Positions 1 to 7,770 are shown, numbered from the stretch's first letter. The stretch: DNA of 64,000 nucleotides from Aminipila terrae (GCF_010120715.1 NZ_CP047591.1:3162001-3226000); one strand, 5' to 3'. The notes: generated by a model not told the origin, from the letters alone. Numbers and translations: made by a program.

Positions 1-581
1 AGTGTTTTAATGTTAACAAAGTTCTGGTTATAAATTTAATCGGTTCGCCGGGAGCAGGAAAAACTACTGTTCTTGAAAAGACCATAGAAAAGCTGAAAAA
101 AGATTACAGAATTGCAGTAATAGAAGGGGATATATATACTACAAAGGATGCAGAAAGAATTCAGAATTGTGGGGTTGAAGTTGTACAAATTAATACAAGT
201 GGCGTGTGCCATTTAAGTGCTAAGGCAATTGAATCTGCAGTTCAGACTGTTGACTTAAAAAATACAGATATACTGTTTATAGAAAATGTGGGAAATCTTA
301 TATGCCCTGCAGAATATGATCTTGGTGAAGATGCGAAGATTGCAGTATTAAGCACTACTGAGGGTGATGATAAGCCTTCCAAATATCCAATGATATTCCA
401 GGAGGCACCTGTGGTACTTTTAAATAAATGTGATCTTCTTCCTTATATTAATTTTAACATGGAAACTGCAGAGAAAGATTTAGCTACTATTAATAAAGAC
501 GCTAAGGTCATTCATATGTCAGCCTTTAATGACAGTGATATGGATCAGTGGATAGAATGGATCAAGGATCATGTAAAATAG
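1..581 (+). CDS. hypB: Hydrogenase nickel incorporation protein HypB (5' truncated)
   Basis: This is a GTPase that delivers nickel to the [NiFe]-hydrogenase large subunit together with HypA. The reading frame is open from base 3, so the start lies outside the window. About 192 residues remain. Visible motifs are the P-loop GSPGAGKTT near the left edge, EGDIYTTKDAERI with the switch region after it, a CHL motif (here TSGVCHLSA, where the family usually has GKGCHLDA), ENVGNLICPAEYDLGE, and the NKCDLLPY guanine-specificity loop. Any N-terminal metal-binding part is not visible. A strong terminator follows, so this is the last gene of its operon. The assignment is firm; the missing part cannot be judged. 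Confidence 0.95.
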   Translation, partial: CFNVNKVLVINLIGSPGAGKTTVLEKTIEKLKKDYRIAVIEGDIYTTKDAERIQNCGVEVVQINTSGVCHLSAKAIESAVQTVDLKNTDILFIENVGNLICPAEYDLGEDAKIAVLSTTEGDDKPSKYPMIFQEAPVVLLNKCDLLPYINFNMETAEKDLATINKDAKVIHMSAFNDSDMDQWIEWIKDHVK

Positions 582-610
582 ACTTTAAAATGTAATGATG
601 TGAAGAGTTA

Positions 611-643
611 AAAAAGAACGTTTGAAATAACGTTCTTTTTTTA
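611..643. terminator. Bidirectional terminator between hypB and the HxlR gene
   Basis: A 12-bp perfect stem (611-622 with 629-640, arm ending AAAGAACGTT) encloses the loop TGAAAT. It is flanked by an A tract on the left and a T tract on the right. It can therefore end hypB transcripts and those of the convergent HxlR gene. Confidence 0.9.
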
Positions 644-979
644 TTCTTCCTTTTCTTTGTTCTTAAATTGCTGCTGATATTGGATTCCCCATTGAAACAT
701 AGCATCCATTATGGGTTTGAGGCTGTACCCGGTTTCTGTCAGAGTGTATTCCACTCTTGGAGGTACTTCTGCATAGACTTTTCTATTAAGCAAACCGCAT
801 TCTTCCATGGAACGAAGATTTGCAGTCAGGACTTTTTGTGTAATACTCCCAATGGATTTTTTTAATTCTCCAAATCTCTTTGTACCGCTTAATAAGTCCC
901 TTAATATTAAAACTTTCCAACGGTCGCTAATCAACATCAGTGTGGTCTCCACTGGACAAGATGGTAATTCTTTTTGCAT
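641..979 (-). CDS. HxlR-family winged-helix transcriptional regulator
   Basis: This is a DNA-binding regulator of 112 residues. It has the HxlR hallmarks CPVETTLMLISDRWKVLIL (conserved Cys near the N-terminus), GTKRFGELKKSIGSITQKVL and PPRVEYTLTETG in the wing. A longer start at 1000 is possible, but the ATG at 979 has an AGGG ribosome site at a good distance and gives the usual family N-terminus (MQKELPSCPVE). HxlR members with a single conserved Cys often sense quinones, aldehydes or oxidants. The divergent flavin and redox genes fit such a role, but the inducer is unknown. An inverted repeat at 1001-1020 is a likely operator. Confidence 0.9.
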   Translation of the reverse strand: MQKELPSCPVETTLMLISDRWKVLILRDLLSGTKRFGELKKSIGSITQKVLTANLRSMEECGLLNRKVYAEVPPRVEYTLTETGYSLKPIMDAMFQWGIQYQQQFKNKEKEE

Positions 980-1000
980 GATATCCCTCATATTCTTCAT

Positions 1001-1020
1001 TAGTATCCCACAAGATACTA
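1001..1020. promoter_or_regulatory. Inverted repeat, probable HxlR operator
   Basis: TAGTATC (1001-1007) and GATACTA (1014-1020) form a perfect 7-bp inverted repeat with a 6-bp spacer. It sits in the divergent region just upstream of the regulator, where autoregulation and control of the redox genes would be expected. The function is inferred from position and symmetry. Confidence 0.55.
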
Positions 1021-1129
1021 CAGCACAAAAATGTGCTTACTTTACGAAATATACTTATAAGAATTAATATAATGAAAAAGGCAGTTAAAGTCAAGACTGT
1101 TATCTTAGTTTATTATGGAGGTATTAAAA

Positions 1130-1531
1130 ATGAATAATGTTGTAAGTTTTTTAAAGGAAAATCCAGTTCAATTTTTGGCTACTGTGGGTCATGATGGAAA
1201 AGCAAAGTGTCGTCCATTTATGTTTTGCTTTGAAAAGTATGGAAAGCTATGGTTTTGTACAAATAATACCAAAGATGTATATAGAGAAATGCAGACCAAT
1301 CCTTACGTGGAAATCTCAGTATCAAGTCCCTCATTTGCATGGATTCGAATAAGCGGTAAAGCAGTTTTTGAAGATGATATGAAAGTAAAGGAGGATTGCA
1401 TGAATATTCCCATTGTGAAAAATCAGTATCAGACTGCAGATAATCCTATTTTTGAAGTCTTCCACTTGAAAGAAGCAAGGGCTGTAATCGCAGATTTTTC
1501 TGGTAATCCTCCGGCAGAGTATATTTTATAA
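1130..1531 (+). CDS. Pyridoxamine 5'-phosphate oxidase family protein (flavin-binding split barrel)
   Basis: This is a 133-residue protein of the PNPOx-like split-barrel family, whose members bind FMN, F420 or heme and reduce small substrates. The opening motif VVSFLKENPVQFLATVGHDGKAKCRPF and the later LWFCTNNTKDVYREMQTNPYVEISV are typical. The start at 1130 is chosen because the upstream in-frame ATG at 1115 lies inside the TGGAGGT ribosome site that serves 1130. The gene lies divergent from the HxlR regulator and 17 bases before a second PNPOx-like gene, so the two are probably co-transcribed. Substrate and exact cofactor cannot be told from the sequence. Confidence 0.85.
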   Translation: MNNVVSFLKENPVQFLATVGHDGKAKCRPFMFCFEKYGKLWFCTNNTKDVYREMQTNPYVEISVSSPSFAWIRISGKAVFEDDMKVKEDCMNIPIVKNQYQTADNPIFEVFHLKEARAVIADFSGNPPAEYIL

Positions 1532-1548
1532 CCGTGAAAGGAATTAAA

Positions 1549-2169
1549 ATGGAAACAAAAGAAGTATTTGAAATACTTAAAAATGATATTCATTCTACAG
1601 TCTTTGCTGTAGTTGATGAAAAGGGATTGCCAAAAACCTGTGTAATTGATGTAATGTTATGTGATGAGAATTCTATTTATTTTATAACTGCTAAAGGCAA
1701 AAAGTTTTATGAACGGTTAGTAGATAAGGGATATGTGGCAATAAGCGGAATGACGGGAAATGACACCCTTTCCATGATTGCAGTTTCTGTATACGGCAAA
1801 GTACGAAATGTAGGTACAGGACTTTTACCTCGTATTTTTAAAGAGAACTCTTACATGGAAAAAATCTATAAAAATGAGGCCAGCAGAACCGCTCTTACCA
1901 TTTTTCAGCTTTACACCGGAGAAGGTGAAATCTTTGATCTGACTCAGATTCCTCCCGTGAGAAAAGCCTTTTCATTTGGAGATTGTGAAGTTTCTCCTGT
2001 TGGATATTCTATAAATGAAAATTGTACAGGGTGCAGAAAATGTATACAGAAATGTCCAGTAGAATGTATTGAGCAATGTGGTAAGCGGTTCACCATTAAA
2101 ACGGATAATTGCATCCGGTGTGGAAACTGTTATGAAAGCTGTGATTTCAGAGCTGTGGATAAAAGATAA
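1549..2169 (+). CDS. Flavin-binding split-barrel protein fused to a two-cluster ferredoxin domain
   Basis: This 206-residue protein joins two parts. Residues 1 to about 140 are a PNPOx-like flavin domain (STVFAVVDEKGLPKTCVID, IYFITAKGKKFYERL). The C-terminal 50 residues are a bacterial ferredoxin with two [4Fe-4S] motifs, CTGCRKCIQKCP and CIRCGNCYESC. The arrangement suggests electron transfer from ferredoxin clusters to a bound flavin. The GTG at 1534 overlaps the AAAGGA ribosome site, so the ATG at 1549 is the better start. It follows the smaller PNPOx gene directly and probably works with it under the HxlR regulator. The substrate is unknown. Confidence 0.85.
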   Translation: METKEVFEILKNDIHSTVFAVVDEKGLPKTCVIDVMLCDENSIYFITAKGKKFYERLVDKGYVAISGMTGNDTLSMIAVSVYGKVRNVGTGLLPRIFKENSYMEKIYKNEASRTALTIFQLYTGEGEIFDLTQIPPVRKAFSFGDCEVSPVGYSINENCTGCRKCIQKCPVECIEQCGKRFTIKTDNCIRCGNCYESCDFRAVDKR

Positions 2170-2275
2170 GCTTTTACGTTTGAATGAATATTCTCTGGTA
2201 TAACAGCAAATTATATCTATAAGCGACTTAGGATATAAGAAGTCAACTATTTAATTTTTATGGAAGGAAATATTC

Positions 2276-2880
2276 ATGAATAAAGTATTGTATATTAAAG
2301 CTAATGCTAAAACAGAGGGTGAATCGCGGACCTTTATGATTTCTGACAGCTTTGTACAGGAGTATAAAAGACAAAATCAAGATGATGAAATAATAACGTT
2401 AGATTTATATAAGGAAGGTATTGGATTTCTACCCGTTGGACAATTGAATGAACTTCATAGCCCCAAACCTGGAGAGGGTAAAGATCATCCTATTTTAAAA
2501 TACGCTTTTCAGTTTCTTGAAGCAGACAAATATATTTTTGCCGAACCTTTATGGAATCTAGGCGTACCAGCTGTATTAAAAGCTTATATCGATTATATCT
2601 GCGTAACAGGGATTACTTTTCATTATACTAAAGATGGACCTGAAGGATTATGCACTGGTAAGAAAGCAATTAATATAACCACTCGAGGAGGAAAATATTC
2701 GGATGGTCCATTCAAAGAACTGGAAATGGGGATAAATACCTGAGGACCATTTTAGGCTTTATGGGTATTGAAGATTTTACCACAATTAATGCGGACGAGC
2801 TTGACGTTATAGGAAACGATGTAAAAGCCATCGTTGAAGCTGCCACTGCTAAAGCTCTAGAAGTTGCAAAGACATTTTGA
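2276..2880 (+). CDS. azoR: FMN-dependent NADH-azoreductase (frameshifted in this sequence)
   Basis: This is a flavodoxin-like quinone/azo reductase. The first 155 codons give the family core, including FAEPLWNLGVPAVLKAYIDYI and INITTRGGKYSDGP. The frame then stops at 2741. Adding one G to the run at 2728-2731 lets it continue as EMGDKYLRTILGFMGIEDFT to a stop at 2880. This gives 201 residues, the length of E. coli AzoR. The start at 2276 has GGAAGGA upstream. The gene lies 106 bases after the ferredoxin fusion and fits a detoxifying quinone and azo reduction cluster. The break looks like a missing base, not real decay, because the downstream sequence is fully conserved. Confidence 0.88.
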
Positions 2881-2898
2881 AAATCCAAGGCAAAAGAA

Positions 2899-2931
2899 AA
2901 CCAAGGTATTCAGTAGAGGAATACCTTGGTT
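2899..2931. terminator. Terminator after azoR
   Basis: A 13-bp perfect stem, AACCAAGGTATTC (2899-2911) with GAATACCTTGGTT (2919-2931), is followed by TTGTTATTT. It separates azoR from the convergent sensor kinase gene. Confidence 0.88.
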
Positions 2932-2966
2932 TGTTATTTGGATTTGATAATTGAAGTCAGATAAGG

Positions 2967-4412
2967 CTAAAGAGGTAGTTCAATGATGAATAATGCCCCA
3001 CCAGAATCATGATTTTGAGCGGTTATTTTTCCATTATGCTTTTCAATAACATTTTTACTGATTGCCAGTCCCAATCCAAAGTTGCCTTTTTTACCTTTAT
3101 AAAAGCGTTCAAATATATTAGGCAGTTCATTTATTTCAAACCCAGGGCCATCATCGTATATTTTAACCCACAGCAAATTTTTATCTTGTGAGACTAGTTC
3201 TATGGTTACAGTGGATTGTGCGTATCGTATACAATTACTAATTATATTGGTAATTGCACGTGAAAGTTTTTCTTCATCTCCTCGTATTTGTATCTCAATA
3301 TCAGGAGCCTTTGTTAAAATTTTGATGTTGTTGTTTATGGCTATCCTGTTTAATCGATCCACAATACAGCTTACCAGCCTGATAAATTGCAGTTTTTCAA
3401 AATGAAAACTTTCCTCAATGGTTTCCAGCCGGGAGAGGTAAAGAAGTTCTTCCAGCAAGCGGGTCATTCGCTTTGTTTCATCTAAAATAATATGAACAGC
3501 CATATCACTTTCCACAACATTATATTTGATGCCTTCTGCATAGCTTTGTATGGACATAAGAGGTGTACGAAATTCATGGGATACGTTTTGTAAAAAGGTT
3601 TTCTGGGCTTTATCATAAGTCTCCAGTTTTTCCGACATAAGGTTTATGCTGTTTACAACTTCCTGCAACTCATCATATACCGGGGTTTGAATCTGATTCC
3701 CAAAATTCCTTTCTGCTATAGCTTTTATGTGCTGATTTAAGGAATCAAAAGGCTCTGATAGTTTCTTTGAAAGTCTGGAAGATAATATAACAGCAATCAA
3801 AGATGTAAAAAGCAGAATAATCAAAAGTATACTGTTGATTTTATATTGAAGCTGATTAACCTTTTCCAGACTGGAAAAAATGATAATCCAGCCTAAATCA
3901 GAGTCATTCTTCTGAGATACTTGCCTTACTACGGCAATATAGTCAATTCCTGACACCTTAAGCTTAATATATTCCTGGTTGCTGAAATTTCCGGAAGATT
4001 TTTCTATTTGACTGATAAGCTGATTATTCAATATGGATGATCCATCCTCTTCTCTAAAAGGTGCTGGAATGACGTTTTTATTTTTATCAAGTAAAATGTA
4101 TTCTGCATTTAATATGGAAAGGGGTTCTTTTAAGGAACGGTTCAATTTAAAGTAATAACTGAAAACTTTTTCCCCTTTAGAATTATCCTCAATAAAAGCC
4201 GGAGGCTTTGCTTGTGGGGGAAACAATGAAGGACCATGGTGCAGGGCAATATTTACCGTACGTGATGTAATCTTATCCAGCTGAGAAATAATATCGTTCT
4301 CTATGTACATACGAACTGCAAGATTAAATATAATGGAAACCAGAAGAATTAACATAATAAGAATAATTAGATTATATTTAAATACTTTCCATTTTATGGT
4401 ATTACTTTTCAT
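2967..4412 (-). CDS. Sensor histidine kinase of a two-component system
   Basis: This is a 481-residue membrane kinase. Segment TM1 is at about 13-35 and TM2 at about 191-212. They enclose an extracellular sensing domain of roughly 150 residues. HAMP follows (about 212-265), then HisKA with the phospho-acceptor His279 in SHEFRTPL. The HATPase_c domain shows N-box NIISNCIRYA, DDGPGFE, and GLGLAISKNVIEKHNG. The gene starts four bases after the stop of the response regulator, so the two are co-transcribed. The divergently transcribed repeat-protein gene is the nearest likely target. The signal is unknown. Confidence 0.93.
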   Translation of the reverse strand: MKSNTIKWKVFKYNLIILIMLILLVSIIFNLAVRMYIENDIISQLDKITSRTVNIALHHGPSLFPPQAKPPAFIEDNSKGEKVFSYYFKLNRSLKEPLSILNAEYILLDKNKNVIPAPFREEDGSSILNNQLISQIEKSSGNFSNQEYIKLKVSGIDYIAVVRQVSQKNDSDLGWIIIFSSLEKVNQLQYKINSILLIILLFTSLIAVILSSRLSKKLSEPFDSLNQHIKAIAERNFGNQIQTPVYDELQEVVNSINLMSEKLETYDKAQKTFLQNVSHEFRTPLMSIQSYAEGIKYNVVESDMAVHIILDETKRMTRLLEELLYLSRLETIEESFHFEKLQFIRLVSCIVDRLNRIAINNNIKILTKAPDIEIQIRGDEEKLSRAITNIISNCIRYAQSTVTIELVSQDKNLLWVKIYDDGPGFEINELPNIFERFYKGKKGNFGLGLAISKNVIEKHNGKITAQNHDSGGALFIIELPL

Positions 4413-4416
4413 AATA

Positions 4417-5112
4417 TTATTCCTTATCTAAAAGTTTAAATCCAAATCCCCAGACGGTTTCGATTTTTAGTGAGGAACCTGAATCGGACAGTTTCTTTCT
4501 TAATCTTTTCACCATGTCATCTGTGGCCCGGGTTTCTACTTCATTTTCAAATCCCCATACTTTATCAAGAAGCTCATTTCGACTGACTGGATGATTTCGG
4601 TTGTTAGCCAGGTAGAAGAGCAGTGAAAACTCCATCATGGTCAGCCCCATATCATAATCCCCTACAAAAGCCTGTTTGTTATCTGAATCCAGGAGAACAT
4701 CAGAAATTTGTATTTGATTTTCTGAATATGAAATGTTTTTATCAAGTTCAATCCGGCGAAAAATACTCTTTACCCGGGCAATAAGTTCCATAGGACTGAA
4801 TGGTTTTGTGAGATAATCATCACTACCTAAAGTTAACCCAGCTATTTTATCTGGTTCCGTATCTTTAGCAGATACAATAATAATTGGCACACTGCTTTTT
4901 TGCCGGATAGAAGAACATACCGAGTATCCATCGATTTCAGGCATCATTATATCAATAATAACCATATCCGGCGCTTTTCTATTAAAGGCCTCCATAATAG
5001 AGCTGCCATCATTGAAGGATTCCACTTGAAAACCTTCCTTAATAAGAAAAGACTTTATGATATTACAAATATTTATTTCATCATCAGCAATATAGATTAA
5101 ATGATTTTTCAT
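4417..5112 (-). CDS. OmpR/PhoB-family response regulator
   Basis: This 231-residue regulator has an N-terminal receiver domain with acidic pocket Asp10/Asp11, phospho-acceptor Asp54 (IIDIMMPEIDGYS) and Lys103 (YLTKPF). A C-terminal winged helix follows (MEFSLLFYLANNRNHPVSRNELLDKVWG ... ATDDMVKRLRKKL). It is paired with the kinase next to it. Four TTTTGCC-like repeats at exact 11-bp spacing lie in its upstream region. That is the usual geometry for tandem OmpR-family sites, so control of the divergent gene is likely. Confidence 0.94.
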   Translation of the reverse strand: MKNHLIYIADDEINICNIIKSFLIKEGFQVESFNDGSSIMEAFNRKAPDMVIIDIMMPEIDGYSVCSSIRQKSSVPIIIVSAKDTEPDKIAGLTLGSDDYLTKPFSPMELIARVKSIFRRIELDKNISYSENQIQISDVLLDSDNKQAFVGDYDMGLTMMEFSLLFYLANNRNHPVSRNELLDKVWGFENEVETRATDDMVKRLRKKLSDSGSSLKIETVWGFGFKLLDKE

Positions 5113-5177
5113 AATATAATAACCACCTCTTTAATGAATTTTAACATGAATAAAAAGCAAAATCTATTTTTAATAAT

Positions 5178-5215
5178 TTTTGCCTCAATTTTGCCACAGT
5201 TTTGCGGAGATTTTC
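5178..5215 (+). promoter_or_regulatory. Direct-repeat operator for an OmpR-family regulator plus downstream promoter
   Basis: TTTTGCC occurs at 5178 and 5189, TTTTGCG at 5200 and a weaker TTTTCAG at 5211, each 11 bp apart. A -10-like TAGAAT lies at 5230-5235, so the array overlaps and lies just upstream of the -35 position of the gene at 5285. This is the arrangement of an activator site. Binding by the adjacent regulator is inferred. Confidence 0.6.
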
Positions 5216-5284
5216 AGCTTTGATACAGGTAGAATATGGGTATAGTTAATTGAACTATAGAAAGTTTAAAAGGAGTGATGAGTA

Positions 5285-6118
5285 ATGAAATTAAAAAGTA
5301 TAGCTAAGAGATTATCTGTATTGACAATGGTGGGAATCGTTGCTTTAGCAGGGGCAGGAAATGCTTTCGCAGCAGACAGAAGCAATTGTACCCAAAAAAA
5401 TATGGGACATGAAAATAAAATGGCAAATTTTCAAAATATGTCTGATGCATGTAAATCTGCAATAGATACACTGGTTCAAAAAGGAACCATAACCCAGGAA
5501 CAAGCAGACGCCATTACAGCCAGTATGCCGGCAAAGGATGGCAAAACAGCATTTTCTGGAGAAAAAAGAGGACCTTTTACTAAATTAGTAACCGATGGTA
5601 CGATAACCCAGGAACAGGCAGATGCTATTATGGAAGCTATGAAGACAGCTAAAGATACAGATAAAACGAAGACTGATATTCTGAGTACATTGGTAACAGC
5701 CGGGACCATCACTCAGGCCCAGGCAGACGCAATCACGGCCAGTATGCCGACTAGGGATAGCAAAACAGCATTTTCTGGAGAAAAAAGAGGGCCTTTTACT
5801 AAATTAGTAACAGAAGGAACTATAACTCAAGCCCAGGCAGATGCCATTATGGAAGCTATGAAAGCAGCTAAAGATACAGATAAAACAAAGACTGATGTCT
5901 TAAGTGCGCTGATAACAGCAGGGACCATCACTCAGGCACAGGCAGATGCAATCACAGCTGGTATGCCAACTAAGGGTGATAAAACAGTTGCAACAGGAGA
6001 AAAACACAGTCCTTACAGCAAGCTGGTAGCTGATGGAACAATTACCCAGGCACAGGCAGACGCCTTATGGGATGCTGTAAAAACGGCCTTAGATACAGCT
6101 AAAAATTCTGAGCAGTAA
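5285..6118 (+). CDS. Secreted repeat protein with six GTITQ(E/A)QADAI helical-hairpin units
   Basis: This is a 277-residue exported protein. A signal peptide (residues 1-29, cleavage after AFA) is followed by a linker with two Cys residues, then six repeats starting at residue 61. They form three tandem pairs of about 73 residues. Each unit has the core LVxxGTITQxQADAI. Similar units occur in many clostridial secreted proteins of unknown role. The DNA repeats are nearly identical between pairs, pointing to recent duplication. A GGAG ribosome site precedes the ATG. The divergent two-component system and its operator-like repeats suggest regulated expression. I cannot assign a molecular function. 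Confidence 0.75.
   Translation: MKLKSIAKRLSVLTMVGIVALAGAGNAFAADRSNCTQKNMGHENKMANFQNMSDACKSAIDTLVQKGTITQEQADAITASMPAKDGKTAFSGEKRGPFTKLVTDGTITQEQADAIMEAMKTAKDTDKTKTDILSTLVTAGTITQAQADAITASMPTRDSKTAFSGEKRGPFTKLVTEGTITQAQADAIMEAMKAAKDTDKTKTDVLSALITAGTITQAQADAITAGMPTKGDKTVATGEKHSPYSKLVADGTITQAQADALWDAVKTALDTAKNSEQ
5465..6100 (+). repeat. In-gene tandem repeat, about 219-bp period, three copies
   Basis: The core ACxCAGGxxCAGGCAGA-like element recurs near 5482, 5595, 5702, 5816, 5921 and 6035. Alternate copies are about 219 bp apart (73 codons). The second and third copies are closest in sequence. This region could expand or contract by recombination. Confidence 0.75.
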
Positions 6119-6146
6119 AACAATAATTTAAATATCGGTAAATACC

Positions 6147-6182
6147 AAAGCCTCTGAAATTTTGTTTCAGGGGTTTTCTTTT
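6147..6182 (+). terminator. Terminator after the repeat protein
   Basis: AAGCCTCTGAAA pairs with TTTCAGGGGTTTT, with G-T wobbles, around a TTTTG loop. It ends in TTTTCTTTT. Confidence 0.75.
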
Positions 6183-6236
6183 ATATGAAAATGAATTGAA
6201 AACAAAGAAAAATTTCAGATAACCGATAAATAATGA

Positions 6237-6294
6237 TTGACTTTCACACCAAACGATGTATCATTATGATATATATTAATGATACATCATTTGG
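6237..6294 (+). promoter_or_regulatory. Promoter and long inverted repeat, probable PadR autoregulatory operator
   Basis: CCAAACGATGTATCATTA (6249-6266) and TAATGATACATCATTTGG (6277-6294) are 18-bp arms differing at one base, with a 10-bp spacer. They contain the ATGTATCAT/ATGATACAT motif expected for PadR proteins. A TTGACT (6237) with TATCAT (6259) gives a promoter overlapped by the left arm. The right arm ends at the GGAGG ribosome site of the PadR gene, so bound repressor would block both. Confidence 0.7.
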
Positions 6295-6302
6295 AGGCAG
6301 AT

Positions 6303-6872
6303 ATGAAAGAAAATACTGGAAAAACAAAATATGTTTTACTTGGATTGCTGAATCGTGAACCACAAACCGGATATTCCGTAAAAAAAGCTATTGAGTACGA
6401 ATACAGTCATTTCTGGCAGGAAAGCTACGGGCAAATTTATCCTACACTGAAGGCTCTTGTGAAAGAAGGTCTTGCAGAAAGTGTGGAATCAGAGAAATCA
6501 AAAAATGGCAGGGGACAGATCACTTACATGATTACGGAAGCAGGAAAGGAACAGCTTAAAAAGTGGTTATTTGAAGCTCCTGACGTTGAAAAAATAAGAT
6601 ATGAAATTCTGCTGAAAGTTTCATTCGGTGCAAGCAAAGAACCTGAAATTATTTTAGAGCATTTAGATGAATTTATTAGAAGAAATGAGCGGTTAATTGG
6701 GGAAATGAATGGTTTTCTGGATTATTTCCATGATACCGACCAATCAGCAGGAGTTATGGATAGTGACAGTCAGTTAACCGCCTTGTGTGGAAAATATTTG
6801 TATACTGCCATGAAAGAATGGGCCCAGGAATCAAAGAAAATTATAATGAAAAGGAAGGAGGAAGAAATATGA
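6303..6872 (+). CDS. PadR-family transcriptional regulator
   Basis: This 189-residue regulator has an N-terminal PadR winged helix (KYVLLGLLNREPQTGYSVKKAIE, YGQIYPTLKALVKEGLAE, YMITEAGKEQLKKWL) and a C-terminal helical dimerisation domain. The ATG at 6303 is chosen over the ATG at 6279 because it follows GGAGG at a proper distance, while 6279 lies inside the operator-like inverted repeat. Its TGA overlaps the ATG of the next gene (ATGA at 6869-6872), so it is translationally coupled to the membrane ferredoxin protein and probably controls it. PadR repressors commonly respond to small aromatic or toxic molecules; the ligand here is unknown. Confidence 0.9.
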   Translation: MKENTGKTKYVLLGLLNREPQTGYSVKKAIEYEYSHFWQESYGQIYPTLKALVKEGLAESVESEKSKNGRGQITYMITEAGKEQLKKWLFEAPDVEKIRYEILLKVSFGASKEPEIILEHLDEFIRRNERLIGEMNGFLDYFHDTDQSAGVMDSDSQLTALCGKYLYTAMKEWAQESKKIIMKRKEEEI

Positions 6873-7600
6873 GACAAAAAATAAGAAAGGGTGTACTCAC
6901 TTTAACCGGGTTGTTCTTTCCAGTGTTATTTCTGTGGCTTTCTCCATTTATCATTGTTATAGCGGCTTCCCATGGAATCATAAGTGCCAGTGCTATAATG
7001 TTTGGAATTTTATTCCTTATTTCATTAATTGGAAGCCGTCTTTTCTGTGGCTGGCTTTGCCCTGCAGGAGCTATACAGGATCAGGTTGCCAAAAGTAATG
7101 ATAAACCATGGAATAGCAGGGGGAAAAATCTTTCAAAGTATGTCATATGGATAATATGGTTTTCATTTATTATTTTCTTGTGGATTCATCATAGAACTTT
7201 CAAAATAAATCTTCTTTATTTATGCGGGATAAATAAATACATTGTAATAATCTATTTTATAGTTGTAATGCTAATTTACTTATTCACCCTTTTAACAGGT
7301 AAGAGAGGCATGTGTCACAGTTTATGCTGGATGGCCCCTTTTATGATAATCGGTGAGAAGGCTGCTGATTTTTTACATATTCCAAGATTTCGTCTAAAGG
7401 CTAATAGTGAAAGCTGCATTGCCTGTGGGCAGTGCAACAGGCAATGTCCAATGAGCTTAAATGTATGTAAAATGGTAAAAAACAATGATATGGAGCATTC
7501 AGAATGCATATTCTGTTTGGAATGCGTAGATGTGTGTCCTAAAAAGTCCATTCAATACGGAATCAGAAAGAGCAATAAGGCAGATAAGCGGCAAGATTGA
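6869..7600 (+). CDS. NapH/YccM-type membrane 4Fe-4S protein
   Basis: This 243-residue polytopic membrane protein has four or five hydrophobic segments. FCGWLCPAGAIQD and a second pair in GKRGMCHSLCWMAPF (C-terminal membrane half) match the NapH-like ferredoxin-type family, which carries electrons across or along the membrane. The cytoplasmic tail has two [4Fe-4S] motifs, CIACGQCNRQCP and CIFCLECVDVCP. The start at 6869 overlaps the padR stop, with AAGGAGGAAG as its ribosome site. No partner reductase is adjacent, so its electron donor and acceptor cannot be named. Confidence 0.88.
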   Translation: MRQKIRKGVLTLTGLFFPVLFLWLSPFIIVIAASHGIISASAIMFGILFLISLIGSRLFCGWLCPAGAIQDQVAKSNDKPWNSRGKNLSKYVIWIIWFSFIIFLWIHHRTFKINLLYLCGINKYIVIIYFIVVMLIYLFTLLTGKRGMCHSLCWMAPFMIIGEKAADFLHIPRFRLKANSESCIACGQCNRQCPMSLNVCKMVKNNDMEHSECIFCLECVDVCPKKSIQYGIRKSNKADKRQD

Positions 7601-7689
7601 TTTGACTTGTCTTAATATACAGGAATATAATGAATTAATCTGATTGAGAAGGTGAGAAAATGTGTATTAACAAAAACAAGCAAAATGAT

Positions 7690-7770
7690 GGTTTGCTCCA
7701 TGCAAAGCTGGTGGTTTAGCGACGTTTGTATGGAGTAGTTCAGTCGCTGATAAACATGCTGGCTTTGCAG
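7690..7770 (+). promoter_or_regulatory. Candidate structured leader RNA with pseudoknot
   Basis: Three mutually compatible pairings are visible. The outer stem is TGCAAAGC (7701-7708) with GCTTTGCA (7762-7769). The inner stem is GTTTAGCGAC (7714-7723) with GTCGC and TAAAC (7743-7755), broken by a 3-base bulge. CTCCAT (7696-7701) can pair with ATGGAG (7730-7735) in the apical loop, competing with the outer stem only at base 7701. A separate short hairpin TTTGC/GCAAA (7692-7706) competes with the outer stem. It lies 33 bases before the CD3324-family start. It matches no riboswitch I recognise. Confidence 0.5.

Noticed and set aside
5476..5712. Minus-strand frame inside the repeat protein
   Set aside because: It is a mirror of the repeat units and has no start context or family match.
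7701..7770. Cyclic di-GMP-I riboswitch, suggested by the GCAAAGC segment
   Set aside because: The second conserved hairpin of that class is absent and the stem order differs.
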